DNA from: Pisaster brevispinus
Taxonomy: Eukaryota > Echinodermata > Asteroidea > Forcipulatida > Asteriidae
Direction: 5' to 3'
DNA length: 64,000 nt
NCBI GenBank assembly: GCA_023634235.1
Contig: JAMKCF010000020.1
Coordinates: forward strand, 6,572,001-6,636,000
In this document: piece by piece, positions 1-12,642 of the stretch
How positions within the stretch are numbered: position 1 is the stretch's first letter
How the letters are laid out: every line of letters starts with the position of its first letter
Program-made: the position numbers and the translations under genes
Notes under the pieces: model-generated
Seen by the model: only the letters and a program-made list of their open reading frames with translations
Database searches by the model: none
Told to the model about the DNA's origin: nothing

Positions 1-3000
1 ATTGGGTCTCAAGCAGGGTGTAGTGCACAGCCAACTAAAGTCACCATTGGGTCTCAAGCAGGGTGTAGTGCACAGTCTACTAAAGTCACCATTGGGTCTC
101 AAGCAGGGTGTAGTGCACAGTCAACTAAAGTCACCATTGGGCCTCAAGCAGGGTATACATGTAGTGCACAGCCAACTTAAGTCACCATTGGGTCTCAAGC
201 AGGGTGTAGTGCACAGCCAACTAAAGTCACCATTGGGGCTCAAGCAGGGTATAGTGCACAGTCTACTAAAGTCAACATTGGGTCTCAAGCAGGGTGTAGT
301 GCTAGGTGTACTAAAGTCACCATTGGGTCTCAAGCAGGGTGTAGTGCACAGTCAACTAAAGTCACCATTGGGTCTCAAGCAGGGTGTAGTGCACAGTCAA
401 CTAAAGTCACCATTGGGGCTCAAGCAGGGTGTAGTGCACAGCCAACTAAAGTCACCATTGGGTCTCAAGCAGGGTGTAGTGCACAGTCAACTAAAGTCAC
501 CATTGGGTCTCAAGCAGGGTGTAGTGCACAGCCAACTAAAGTCACCATTGGGTCTCAAGCAGGGTGTAGTGCACAGTCAACTAAAGTCACCATTGGGTCT
601 CAAGCAGGGTGTAGTGCACAGACAACTAAAGTCACCATTGGATTTCAAGCAGGGTATAGTGCACAGTCTACTAAAGTCACCATTGGGTCTCAAGCAGGGT
701 GTAGTGCACAGTCTACTAAAGTCACCATTGGGTCTCAAGCAGGGTGTAGTGCACAGTCTACTAAAGTCACCATTGGGTCTCAAGCAGGGTGTAGTGCACA
801 GTCAACTAAAGTCACCATTGGGTCTCAAGCAGGGTGTAGTGCACAGCCAACTAAAGTCACCATTGGGTCTCAAGCAGGGTGTAGTGCACAGTCTACTAAA
901 GTCACCATTGGGTCTCAAGCAGGGTGTAGTGCACAGTCAACTAAAGTCACCATTGGGTCTCAAGCAGGGTATAGTGCACAGCCAACTAAAGTCACCATTG
1001 GGGCTCAAGCAGGGTGTAGTGCACAGTCTACTAAAGTCACCATTGGGTCTCAAGCAGGGTGTAGTGCACAGCCAACTTAAGTCACCATTGGGTCTCAAGC
1101 AGGGTGTAGTGCACAGCCAACTAAAGTCACCATTGGGGCTCAAGCAGGCTATAGTGCACAGTCTACTAAAGTCACCATTGGGTCTCAAACAGGGTGTAGC
1201 GCTAGGTCTACTAAAGTCACCATTGGGTCTCAAGCAGGGTATAGTGCACAGTCTACTAAAGTCACCATTGGGTCTCAAACAGGGTGTAGCGCTAGGTCTA
1301 CTAAAGTCACCATTGGGTCTCAAGCAGGGTATAGTGCACAGTCTACTGAAGTCACCATTGGGTCTCAAGCAGGGTGTAGTGCACAGCCAACCTAAGTCAC
1401 CATTGGGTCTCAAGCAGGGTGTAGTGCACAGCCAACTAAAGTCACCATTGGGTATCAAGCAGGATGTAGTGCGCAGCCAACTAAAGTCACCATTGGGTCT
1501 CAAGCAGGGTGTAGTGCTAGGTCTACTAAAGTCACCATTGGGTCTCAAGCAGGGTGTAGTGCACAGTCTACTAAAGTCACCATTGGGTCTCAAGCAGGGT
1601 GTAGTGCACAGCCAACTAAAGTCACCATTGGGTCTCAAGCAGGGTATAGTGCACAGTCAACTAAAGTCACCATTGGGTCTCAAGCAGGGTGTAGTGCACA
1701 GTCAACTAAAGTCACCATTGGGTCTCAAGCAGGGTGTAGTGCAAAGTCTACTAAAGTCACCATTGGGTCTCAAGCAGGGTATAGTGCACAGTCTACTAAA
1801 GTCACCATTGGGTCTCAAGCAGGGTGTAGTGCACAGCCAACCTAAGTCACCATTGGGTCTCAAGCAGGGTGTAGTGCACAGCCAACTAAAGTCACCATTG
1901 GGTCTCAAGCAGGGTGTAGTGCACAGTCAACTAAAGTCACCATTGGGGCTCAAGCAAGGTGTAGTGCACAGCCAACTAAAGTCACCATTGGGTCTCAAGC
2001 AGGGTGTAGTGCACAGCCAACTAAAGTCACCATTGGGTCTCAAGCAGGGTGTAGTGCACAGCCAACTAAAGTCACCATTGGGTCTCAAGCAGGGTGTAGT
2101 GCACAGTCTACTAAAGTCACCATTGGGTCTCAAGCAGGGTGTAGTGCACAGTCAACTAAAGTCACCATTGGGCCTCAAGCAGGGTATACATGTAGTGCAC
2201 AGCCAACTTAAGTCACCATTGGGTCTCAAGCAGGGTGTAGTGCACAGCCAACTAAAGTCACCATTGGGGCTCAAGCAGGGTATAGTGCACAGTCTACTAA
2301 AGTCAACATTGGGTCTCAAGCAGGGTGTAGTGCTAGGTGTACTAAAGTCACCATTGGGTCTCAAGCAGGGTGTAGTGCACAGTCAACTAAAGTCACCATT
2401 GGGTCTCAAGCAGGGTGTAGTGCACAGTCAACTAAAGTCACCATTGGGGCTCAAGCAGGGTGTAGTGCACAGCCAACTAAAGTCACCATTGGGTCTCAAG
2501 CAGGGTGTAGTGCACAGTCAACTAAAGTCACCATTGGGTCTCAAGCAGGGTGTAGTGCACAGCCAACTAAAGTCACCATTGGGTCTCAAGCAGGGTGTAG
2601 TGCACAGTCAACTAAAGTCACCATTGGGTCTCAAGCAGGGTGTAGTGCACAGACAACTAAAGTCACCATTGGATTTCAAGCAGGGTATAGTGCACAGTCT
2701 ACTAAAGTCACCATTGGGTCTCAAGCAGGGTGTAGTGCACAGTCTACTAAAGTCACCATTGGGTCTCAAGCAGGGTGTAGTGCACAGTCTACTAAAGTCA
2801 CCATTGGGTCTCAAGCAGGGTGTAGTGCACAGTCAACTAAAGTCACCATTGGGTCTCAAGCAGGGTGTAGTGCACAGCCAACTAAAGTCACCATTGGGTC
2901 TCAAGCAGGGTGTAGTGCACAGTCTACTAAAGTCACCATTGGGTCTCAAGCAGGGTGTAGTGCACAGTCAACTAAAGTCACCATTGGGTCTCAAGCAGGG

Positions 3001-5421
3001 TATAGTGCACAGCCAACTAAAGTCACCATTGGGGCTCAAGCAGGGTGTAGTGCACAGTCTACTAAAGTCACCATTGGGTATCAAGCAGGGTGTAGTGCAC
3101 AGCCAACTTAAGTCACCATTGGGTCTCAAGCAGGGTGTAGTGCACAGCCAACTAAAGTCACCATTGGGGCTCAAGCAGGCTATAGTGCACAGTCTACTAA
3201 AGTCACCATTGGGTCTCAAACAGGGTGTAGCGCTAGGTCTACTAAAGTCACCATTGGGTCTCAAGCAGGGTGTAGTGCACAGTCAACTAAAGTCACCATT
3301 GGGTCTCAAGCAGGGTGTAGTGCACAGTCAACTAAAGTCACCATTGGGGCTCAAGCAGGGTGTAGTGCACAGCCAACTAAAGTCACCATTGGGTCTCAAG
3401 CAGGGTGTAGTTCACAGCCAACTAAAGTCACCATTGGGTCTCAAGCAGGGTGTAGTGCACAGTCTACTAAAGTCACCATTGGGTCTCAAGCAGGGTGTAG
3501 TGCACAGTCTACTAAAGTCACCATTGGGTTTCAAGCAGGGTGTAGTGCACAGCCAACTAAAGTCACCATTGGGTCTCAAGCAGGGTGTAGTGCACAGTCT
3601 ACTAAAGTCACCATTGGGTCTCAAGCAGGGTGTAGTTCACAGCCAACTAAAGTCACCATTGGGTCTCAAGCAGGGTGTAGTGCACAGTCTACTAAAGTCA
3701 CCATTGGGTCTCAAGCAGGGTGTAGTGCACAGTCTACTAAAGTCACCATTGGGTTTCAAGCAGGGTGTAGTGCACAGCCAACTAAAGTCACCATTGGGTC
3801 TCAAGCAGGGTGTAGTGCACAGTCTACTAAAGTCACCATTGGGTCTCAAGCAGGGTGTAGTGCACAGTCAACTAAAGTCACCATTGGGCCTCAAGCAGGG
3901 TATACATGTAGTGCACAGCCAACTTAAGTCACCATTGGGTCTCAAGCAGGGTGTAGTGCACAGCCAACTAAAGTCACCATTGGGGCTCAAGCAGGGTATA
4001 GTGCACAGTCTACTAAAGTCAACATTGGGTCTCAAGCAGGGTGTAGTGCTAGGTGTACTAAAGTCACCATTGGGTCTCAAGCAGGGTGTAGTGCACAGTC
4101 AACTAAAGTCACCATTGGGTCTCAAGCAGGGTGTAGTGCACAGTCAACTAAAGTCACCATTGGGGCTCAAGCAGGGTGTAGTGCACAGCCAACTAAAGTC
4201 ACCATTGGGTCTCAAGCAGGGTGTAGTGCACAGTCAACTAAAGTCACCATTGGGTCTCAAGCAGGGTGTAGTGCACAGCCAACTAAAGTCACCATTGGGT
4301 CTCAAGCAGGGTGTAGTGCACAGTCAACTAAAGTCACCATTGGGTCTCAAGCAGGGTGTAGTGCACAGACAACTAAAGTCACCATTGGATTTCAAGCAGG
4401 GTATAGTGCACAGTCTACTAAAGTCACCATTGGGTCTCAAGCAGGGTGTAGTGCACAGTCTACTAAAGTCACCATTGGGTCTCAAGCAGGGTGTAGTGCA
4501 CAGTCTACTAAAGTCACCATTGGGTCTCAAGCAGGGTGTAGTGCACAGTCAACTAAAGTCACCATTGGGTCTCAAGCAGGGTGTAGTGCACAGCCAACTA
4601 AAGTCACCATTGGGTCTCAAGCAGGGTGTAGTGCACAGTCTACTAAAGTCACCATTGGGTCTCAAGCAGGGTGTAGTGCACAGTCAACTAAAGTCACCAT
4701 TGGGTCTCAAGCAGGGTATAGTGCACAGCCAACTAAAGTCACCATTGGGGCTCAAGCAGGGTGTAGTGCACAGTCTACTAAAGTCACCATTGGGTCTCAA
4801 GCAGGGTGTAGTGCACAGCCAACTTAAGTCACCATTGGGTCTCAAGCAGGGTGTAGTGCACAGCCAACTAAAGTCACCATTGGGGCTCAAGCAGGCTATA
4901 GTGCACAGTCTACTAAAGTCACCATTGGGTCTCAAACAGGGTGTAGCGCTAGGTCTACTAAAGTCACCATTGGGTCTCAAGCAGGGTGTAGTGCACAGTC
5001 AACTAAAGTCACCATTGGGTCTCAAGCAGGGTGTAGTGCACAGTCAACTAAAGTCACCATTGGGGCTCAAGCAGGGTGTAGTGCACAGCCAACTAAAGTC
5101 ACCATTGGGTCTCAAGCAGGGTGTAGTGCACAGCCAACTAAAGTCACCATTGGGTCTCAAGCAGGGTGTAGTGCACAGTCTACTAAAGTCACCATTGGGT
5201 CTCAAGCAGGGTGTAGTGCACAGTCTACTAAAGTCACCATTGGGTTTCAAGCAGGGTGTAGTGCACAGCCAACTAAAGTCACCATTGGGTCTCAAGCAGG
5301 GTGTAGCGCACAGTCTACTAAAGTCACCATTGGGTCTCAAGCAGGGTGTAGTGCACAGTCAACTAAAGTCACCATTGGGGCTCAAGCAGGGTATAGTGCA
5401 CAGCCAACTAAAGTCACCAAT
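1..5421. repeat. 45-bp minisatellite array (about 120 units) with higher-order structure
   Basis: The 45-bp unit begins TTGGGTCTCAAGCAGGGTGT and repeats without interruption; the window starts inside the array, so its left end is not seen. Units differ at a few recurring sites (GGT/GGG/GGC before CTC, GTA/ATA, AGCCAA/AGTCAA/AGTCTA, CTA/CTT). One variant unit is 51 bp long (extra six bases giving TATACATGTAG) and occurs near 139, 2170 and 3886. It marks higher-order blocks with periods of 2031 bp (45 units plus 6) and 1716 bp (38 units plus 6). The same variant order recurs in each block, so whole blocks were duplicated recently. A smaller 225-bp (5-unit) tandem duplication lies at 3412-3861. 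The array ends at unit remnants near 5421. Confidence 0.97.
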
Positions 5422-5437
5422 TCACCAAAGTCACTAA
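2..5437 (+). other. Open reading frame through the 45-bp array (possible 15-residue repeat protein)
   Basis: One plus frame stays open for more than 1800 codons and stops at 5435-5437. Each unit encodes a 15-residue repeat, LGLKQGVVHSQLKSP, with conservative variants (V/I, Q/L, H-S/L-G). Several variable sites are synonymous in this frame (GGT/GGG/GGC; AGC/AGT; CTA/CTT), and every CTTAAG variant is read as Leu-Lys, not as a stop. The other two plus frames carry stops (TAG in GTAGTG, TAA in CTAAAG) in nearly every unit, and the minus frame is broken wherever the TCAACT variant occurs. Because 45 is divisible by three, an open frame can persist by chance through array amplification. No signal peptide, domain or upstream exon is visible. 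I do not recognise the protein and regard coding as unproven. Confidence 0.25.
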
Positions 5438-7675
5438 AGGGCTCAATTATAAAACCTCTGTCACAGACATCAGTAAAAGTGTATTTTGAACTATTTTTGA
5501 CCTGCAGCCAGATTGTGCTCTTGATTTTTTTATGTCGTCGTCAGTCTTATTTTTTTAACCAGACCCTTGTCAGACAACATCGTTAAAAATAACTCCAAAA
5601 AAGTTGCCACTTTTAAATTACAAGGCACTTCTAGTTTCAACCGAAAGTAGAGGTCATATCATGCACACAATAAAAAATATAGCCCTCTATTACGTTTGCA
5701 TAATCTCGCAAAAAGCAACCCAGGGCCTCTTATCCTTGATTTGATACGAATTTTCAAAGATTTAAATATTAGATGACGTAGATTTCCGAGGCAGCATGTC
5801 ACAGAGCGAGCTAATAATAATGTCCCAGAGCGGGATAAAAGCATAAAAAGTTATCTGATATAACGCAACCATGCCTGTGAACTGTACTCCTTATGTTTCC
5901 ATTATGTGGGACTATACACAAAGGCTTCGTGGACCTTTAACCTTAAAATTAATGGAGGGAGCGTCAGCTACAGCGCTTTACTGCTTTTCTCTATATACAA
6001 AGATTAAATGCAGGTTAATACTAACGTTGGCTTTAATGTCCGTTAGGACCAGAAGTTAAGGTTATTTTGGTATCATCTCTGTACAAAAGTTTGCGCAGGC
6101 TCAAGGAACTACAACCTGATGCAAAAAGTTTGACCAAATTATGAGTGGTTCTTGAGATACAAGTTTTTAAAATTTTCAACTTCCGGTTTGAACCGGAAAT
6201 GAAGGTCAAATGAGGTCACACTCTGTGTAGCGTTTGTAAAGTCCTAAAAGGCCTATTCGATGATGTATAGATTGTGAAAATCCATTGTGTAGTTTTTGGG
6301 TTATGGTTTTTTAAAGTATTAAACTTTAACTTAATGTAATTCAACACCTGATGATGCATCATGACATCGCTACAGTGGGGTCTTCTAGTAATAAAGATCT
6401 AACTATATAAAGATCTAACTATACAGGATTTTTTGTATTCATGTGGCAGCACTACGCTTCTGCAGTGTACAAACCATGCCTGCAGAAGTCCAGGCTCTGT
6501 GGCTCTTCTGTAAACAAGTGCTATCACTAAATAGCATACACAGCAAATACCTTAATCTAGGCATATTCACTATTTTTTTTTAACGTGAAGGAGTTGAAAA
6601 ACCATTTTTTTTCTTTCTCACACAAGTAGACTGGATACAAAGTGTTATTGGGAAAAATTTGTAAATATGTCAGTAATGTCCCACGTTGTGAAATAACCAG
6701 TTGAAAAGGGAATTTTTTGGCATTTTTACAGGTGGACCCATATTCAGACCCCTGCCAAGTACCCATCAAAGGCGTGATTGGTCTATTCTCATATCAGATC
6801 ACACATATGCACCTAGTTTATAACCAAATGTAATATAAAAGCAATCGGACATTTCACTTGGGCTCTAGGGGGTTTCAAAAATGACGAAAAGTCATCACGC
6901 AGGCTAAAATGTCCGTTTTTAAAGACCTACACCGTGATATACAAATGACCTGTGCTACTTTTGACAGTATAATTTAGCTGATGGGATACCAGATACCCTT
7001 CAAATTAATTTGTAGCTATACATCTTATCTCCATTTGTAGATACAGACCTCTAAAAATGCAGAAAACACAAAAAGTCAATTTGAAGGGGCGGGGCTTAAT
7101 TTTTTAGGGGGTCAAATCTAAAAAATTATGAGGAGTAGGATTCTAAAATTTTGCGTGTGTTCATGGCACCCATAGGGGATCGTTTAAAAAAATACTAGCA
7201 AAATCTGAGACGTAGGTGAGTTGGCACGGAATGACCCAAACTGCATCCGAGGCAGTGTGTACTGGCAAGATCAGGTGGGATACATTCCGTCCAAAAACTA
7301 CTCATTCAGTTTCTCACAGACACACAGGGACAGCACCTTGTAGGATTTGCTATTTCTCTGAATGCTACACTGCCAAGTATAAGAACAGGAAAAACCTCAT
7401 CAATTTGTGCCGCTTGAAGATGAACTCAGTGCACAAACTCTTCACCACAGCACACGGGAAAGAACTATCTGATGGGTAATAAAATGGTTAGCAGCCACAG
7501 CCAGTTTACGATGACTGCATAATCAACAGATCATCACTCCTTGTCCACTTTTTGAATTTGCAGATTCAGAAATCAAGAATGTAAACTGTCAATTTGCTAA
7601 CAACAGAACAGTAAAAACAAGAAAAAGAAAATTCTACTTAAGAGAAATTTGAAGAAGCAGGCACAAATCCAGGGA
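5438..7675. other. Non-coding stretch with one diverged dispersed-repeat copy
   Basis: No convincing gene. Between about 6090 and 6370 lies, in reverse orientation, a copy of the dispersed family also seen at 37380-37660 and 47440-48900. Its landmarks are an ACTTCCGGT...AACCGGAA inverted pair, a TGAGGTCACACTCTGTGTAG segment and a CAACACCTGATGATG end. The small open frame at 7216-7479 has no recognisable domain. Confidence 0.5.
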
Positions 7676-7745
7676 CACTATAATAATAATAATAATAATA
7701 ATAAAGACATTTGTAAAGCGCCTAATGCAAAAGCCTCTAAGCGCA
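7676..7745 (+). repeat. (TAA)n microsatellite joined to a retroposon 3'-end-like segment
   Basis: About nine TAA units are followed by AAAGACATTTGTAAAGCGCC and AAGCCTCTAAGCGC. Read on the minus strand this is a GCGC-rich 3' tail ending in (TTA)n, the usual arrangement at the 3' end of LINE/SINE retroposons. A similar tail lies at 12560-12640. Confidence 0.55.
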
Positions 7746-7749
7746 TAAA

Positions 7750-9190
7750 GATAACATTAAAATATACAAAGAGTGAAAGAAACAATTACAAATAAGCAGA
7801 TTACAAATAAGCAGCTATACAGGGTTAATTGCCTCTAGTTAGCATGTTGTTCCTCTAGGCTGGCAGCTTTTTCACAAGTCCAAATATATATTAAATAGAG
7901 ATGCTTTTAAACACTGAATTCACCAGCCGACCACTTGGAGTGAACTTTGACTGGTCCTTGGGTGTCTTAACTAGTATTTGGCCAGCGGACCACTCTTAAG
8001 GAAGAATGCGGCTATAATTCTTTTATTCCAGGTTCTAACGAAGTGGTCACAGTTCTTTTCTTGTTTTCATCCTAGCTGAGAAATGACAGGAATGTGAAAA
8101 TCTTACTGAAGAGACAAGAGACCTCAGTGGTTGAGCCTTTGACATGGTAACACGTTCGTGACCAATGTTTATGATAACCATTGGTGGGTAGCATGCATCA
8201 AGGAATACATGTATACAAAAAAGAGGCATGAAGTTAACGTTACCCTCCTCCACCCACATGGACCGTCCCCATCATAGATATTTCCAGACCCACCAGACTC
8301 TCTCCCCATTGACCACCACTTATGAAGTGCTAACAACTATTCAATCAACCACAGTGACAGGAATAAATATTTCGCACATTGAAGCAGTTAAAGAAGGAAA
8401 TGATTGTCTTTTCCGCAGTAACACACAAGAGGCAAGAGGGATTAGACAGGTGTGTTTTGTAATGAAGAATGTAGAAAAGGGGTTTAAAAGCTTTGTAATT
8501 GTGGTCAAGTCAGTTCTAATGTCAGCACCACTACTGGCACGTACATGTACACCAACGTTTCTTTAAACATAAATTGGGATTTACACACAAGGATATAAAC
8601 AGTTTAAATTTCAGATATGTGAAGTCCAGCACTACACTGAGAGGAGAAATAAAGGCTATTGGACACAGATTTTTAAAGCAAATTCTGTTTTTTCCTAGGT
8701 GTCTTGTTTCCTTAATGAGATGGTCAGTGTCATTAAATTTCCAATGACTAAACTTGAACTAAAAGATAGATAAATGACAATGCTTTATGGCAGATTTACT
8801 CACAAGAATATAACTAAACCCAACAAAATGTTTGGTAACTGATTGAAATTAGTGGAATGCTGAAGATTAATTGTGTACAGTTTTAAAAAGAATAGAACAA
8901 CTTGTTTCAAACTAAATGTAGTTCGATGGAAAATAAACTAACGTTGAGAAGAAAAGACAAATGAAAGAGAAAATAAAAGGTGAAAAAAATTAGATTGTAG
9001 GTCTGTCAGCCTGTTGAAACTTTTGCACAGAGAAACCTTAATTTCTGGTCGAAATCTGGCTGTTTCGCTCCATTGATTAGAAGGTTCATTGATCAGAAAA
9101 TCCACAAAGCCTGACTTGGCACTAGGCTGTGTTAGTCTAATCCAAGAAAAACACTAAATGTGAGCGCTTTTGTCAACATACAAAGACACA
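7750..9190. other. Non-coding AT-rich stretch
   Basis: I see no exon, RNA gene or repeat that I can support here. The 112-codon open frame at 8228-8566 matches no domain that I recognise and has low-complexity, UTR-like composition. Confidence 0.5.
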
Positions 9191-9194
9191 TTAC

Positions 9195-9285
9195 TTCGGT
9201 GGTCTTGTGGTAAGACATCTGCTCTAGCAGTGCAAATGTCATGGGTTTGAATCCCACCCATGTGATTTGCTTGAGTTAGATGTTT
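9195..9285 (+). repeat. tRNA-derived SINE head
   Basis: A degenerate pol III promoter is visible: an A-box-like TGGTCTTGTGGTAAGACA, then a B-box-like GGGTTTGAATCCCACCC. This is the 5' tRNA-like part of a SINE. The acceptor stem does not close properly, so it is not a functional tRNA. The retroposon body beyond 9285 cannot be delimited. Confidence 0.6.
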
Positions 9286-9289
9286 GCAA

Positions 9290-10796
9290 GTTGTTTTTGT
9301 TTTTTATCGACCGGGTTTGACCTGACTTGCAGTCCAAACCCGAATTTCAAATAGGAAATATATAGTAAAGTTTAGTAAATATATATAATTTAGCTTTATT
9401 TTAATTAGTTTTATGTCCTAATTTGTAAATCTTTTCTGTTTTAACTTTAAGTACTTACCTGTTAATCACACAACCCAAACACCTAGTGTTTGTAATTCTA
9501 CAAACACTACAAGTCTTGTTTACACCTGTGTTTTGTAAAGTAAGTTAAGGGGACCGAACATACTCAAAGAAAAAACAACAGCTGTACATTCTGAATTGAA
9601 AAAGAAAATCAAGGCTTAAAGGCCTTGGTGCGTGCATGGTGGGTACATTTCGAACACTTGAAAATTTGTTTTTATAAATAATCTAAAATTCTGATTGTGC
9701 ATGACATCATTCCATTGGAATTTATTTGTAACAGTTTTATATGTAACAAATAACTGTGTGGGATTATAAAAGGAAAGCTACATGACAAATGTACTTATTA
9801 ATGTCTAGTTTCACTGTAAAGCATGTGCTGAGTGTAGTAGTATCATGTGCATTTTCAACTGGACATGTCACATGCTCAATGCTCTGAAACTGACAGAGAG
9901 CCCATCACCAAATTTACAGGGAAGCTTGTTTACATGTACGTCTGAGGTACCTCTGACATGAATTAGTGGACAAAATAAAGTACACATAATTTGTTTAAAT
10001 CATTGTTGTAATCTGTGGTAACTTTTTTTTCTGGTTTGGAGATCTACATGTAAGAGGTCAAAGAAAATTCTTGGTTGATTTGACATGGAAGGACCCAAGG
10101 GCAGTAATGCATCATACGCAAGCAACCCGTCCAACTGAACCACCATCTGTCTGCCATGAACACTAAGACCCCTTGTTTCCATATTACCATTCCAATTCCC
10201 GTCGCTACCTGGGAGAACAACCTGGGAGAACAACCTGGGGGAGGTGAAAAGCCTGAATGGAAGCTCTTATATCGAACTGTTGAACCGGAAACATAGGAAT
10301 CCGCAGTACTCTGGACAGATAAGAATGTGTTCAACAAAGCATGATCATGCCCATGATCATGATGATTGTGCCAAGACGATGGATAATTTTTAGTTCCATC
10401 TGGAAATTACATGTACATAGTCAGATGGACTTGTTTAGGGCTTCAAGTTCAGTATTGAATGCCAGGTGTCAGGCGTCTTCTTGGGAACCAGGAAGAAAAT
10501 TGACATGGATCACTGTTTGAGTTTCCCCAGCCAGGACCACCCAAACTGTTTGTTAGAAGAGAAGGTATTTTATCTCTTCTTTAAGAAAGTAGTGGGATTT
10601 GTATCTGATGAACAAACATGTCCCATGGGGATGGGAGGAGGGAGAGTTTAGAAGTCCATTTCACAAAGGTCACTTGAGCCCGAGACACTCACAAAGAATT
10701 TGAGGCAACATCCTAGAGGTTCAATGGTGAGATACCACCTCGAGGCTGTTCCCATTATTTGACCAGCCCCTGGGATACAGGGTCTGCAGTTTGGAG
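9290..10796. other. Non-coding stretch
   Basis: Only short overlapping minus-strand frames occur (10000-10337, 10648-10833), with no recognised domain or splice pattern. Nothing else can be supported. Confidence 0.4.
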
Positions 10797-11050
10797 GTGA
10801 CTGATGATGGCTGATGAAGGATTGGGTTTGCATAGTGCCATCCCTGTTAACAGCACAGCTGTAAGTCTTTAATGGCTCATATCAGGAACTCTTTTAAAAG
10901 TGTCGGTTTAGCCATATTGCAGAGTGACTGATGATGGCTGATGAAGGATTGGGTTTGCATAGTGCCATCCCTGTTAACAGCACAGCTGTAAGTCTTTAAT
11001 GGCTCATATCAGGAACTCTTTTAAAAGTGTCGGTTTAGCCATATTGCAGA
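10797..11050. repeat. Perfect tandem duplication of a 127-bp segment
   Basis: The sequence starting GTGACTGATGATGGCTGATG at 10797 recurs at 10924 and continues to about 11050 with no difference that I can see. Identity over 127 bp implies a very recent tandem duplication, or an assembly artefact. Confidence 0.93.
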
Positions 11051-11900
11051 GTCAGTTTGGCATGGACACTGAAGGCCTCTTTATGTAGATAACACTTGTC
11101 AGTTACCTCCACTCTTTATGCTTTGACTACCATTGATTCCTGAATTTACCAGCAAAAATGTCTGCACCCATCAGCGGTAGTCACCTTTGTCAGTTTGTTT
11201 ATCATTGTATCCAGCTCAATGTAAGGGACATGAGTAGTTAAGTCAGAGTCTTCCGAAGATCCAGCATACCATGTTGGATAATCGGCCATGGCTTCTGGCC
11301 AAAGTTTTGTGATTGATGGTGAACACATACTCATATTTTCAAAAAATAAAATAAAAATAAATCGTGGTGCTTATCATGAGAACCTTTGTTGCCTTTCCTT
11401 TGTCAAGGTTTCATTATGACAACAATATTTTCAAAGAAAAATTATTATTCCAGATTCTTGGGAAAAGTTCCGAAAAATAGTACTGCACAGAGGCATGGAA
11501 ATGTTTTTGAATACCAACGTGAAGTAGTTAAATAACTTCTGTTTTGTAAAACAGATGCTAAATTTGCATCAGGAATAAAGAATATCATTTGGTTTTACCA
11601 AATAATATTTGGTTTAACTTGGTATTATGCTGTTATTTAAATTTTACAAAACAACAAATAAAGTGGCCAAAACAATATCTTTCTCAAAATTTATAATAAG
11701 ATTTAAATTAATTATTTAAATTGACCAACTTAATTTAAAACGAAATGTTATGCGAGTCAGGGGGCTATAAAAAAGAAAGTACTAAATACCAATGGGTTTG
11801 ACGGCCCCTTCCAGCTTTCTTGTCTTTATTTTGTAACTCTTTGGGTTTTACTGCTGGTTCTTGCTTGTATACTTTATACTGCAATATATTGCTCATTTAC
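11051..11900. other. Presumed first intron of the SLC25A32-like gene
   Basis: AT-rich sequence after the donor at 11900-11899 (minus strand). It has no further carrier-type exon that I can recognise. It includes the unassigned open frame at 11146-11334. Confidence 0.4.
11146..11334 (-). other. Unassigned open frame, possible exon
   Basis: A 62-codon minus frame includes residues KLWPEAMADYPTWYAG and an acidic SSEDSDL stretch. Its composition is more protein-like than its neighbours. It lies just downstream (in minus-strand sense) of the SLC25A32-like exon but does not resemble that family. No clear splice acceptor precedes it. I do not recognise it. Confidence 0.15.
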
Positions 11901-12039
11901 CTTGAAATCGGACTTTGATGAGATCCAATGGATGAAGCACAAGTGTTGATATGATACCTCCACTGATTCCTGCTAGAAGATGCTCATACTTGAGTTGAGT
12001 CCACACAGTAACCACACTTTTTCCAATATCAGCTGCCAT
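11901..12039 (-). CDS. SLC25A32: SLC25A32-like mitochondrial carrier, first coding exon (partial gene)
   Basis: The start codon is at 12039-12037; 46 complete codons plus one base end at a consensus donor (CAAG then GTAAATG, intron from 11900). The peptide starts [12 protein letters not shown] and continues [15 protein letters not shown], then the mitochondrial carrier signature [11 protein letters not shown] (PxDxxKxR). This is transmembrane helix 1 plus the first matrix motif of a six-helix inner-membrane carrier. The KYE-LLAG-SGG spacing and the HPLDLxKxRF ending match SLC25A32, the mitochondrial folate/FAD transporter, better than other SLC25 members that I know. No second exon was found leftwards to 5438, so the next intron must exceed 6 kb, or the gene is truncated. 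Family assignment is firm; the subfamily is inferred from one exon. Confidence 0.8.
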
Positions 12040-12559
12040 ACTTTTTCAGACTTTCAGGACTTCACTGTACAAGTTTTAAAGACAATTTGTAACTTGTAAG
12101 CATGAAGTTTTAACCTGAACGTTCAAACATCTACAAAGTTAGAAAAGTGTAGAAAAGGATACAATCAGGTGCTAAATAGTTTCAATACTTTATTTCCACT
12201 CAATCAATCAGTAATACATGTATAAACTGATACAAATTAAGAATAGAGGGTGATTAATTGATGCGGCTCTCCAAAAAGCAGGGCTTGTCAAGTACAGACC
12301 CCCATATGACTTGATGGCTTAATCATCCGAGTGACTAATGAAACTGCTAAAGTGGTAAACAAATCACTGGATCATTCCAACACTTTACTAAATCCTACAA
12401 TACTTAGAGTACTCTAAACATCTGAATGATTATGATCGCTTAAACAATTTAGACAAATCTTGAGATCAATTATGTAACTTGTTGAATGATTTAGTATGAT
12501 ACCCGAATTTACCTAAATTGATTGAACAAACTCAGTACTAACTTGTCCAACTTCACTAA

Positions 12560-12642
12560 CACTTCATGAGCGCTTAGAGACTTTCTTTTGGAGGTGTTAG
12601 GCGCTATAGAAATGCGGTTGTTATTATTATTATTATTATTAA
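12560..12642 (+). repeat. Retroposon 3' tail with (TTA)n
   Basis: GAGCGCTTAGAGAC, then GTGTTAGGCGCTATAGAAAT, then about six ATT units. The GCGCTATA(A)AAT plus (ATT)n ending is the usual 3' terminus of a LINE or SINE. No body is recognisable upstream. Confidence 0.55.

Noticed and set aside
121..5340. Minus-strand frames (RPNGDFS repeats) as proteins
   Set aside because: They are broken at every TCAACT variant; antisense shadows of the array.
1..5421. Regular array resembling a CRISPR locus
   Set aside because: Units are contiguous 45-mers without unique spacers, in an animal genome context.
8228..8566. 112-codon frame as a small gene
   Set aside because: No recognised motif and no supporting splice or promoter signal.
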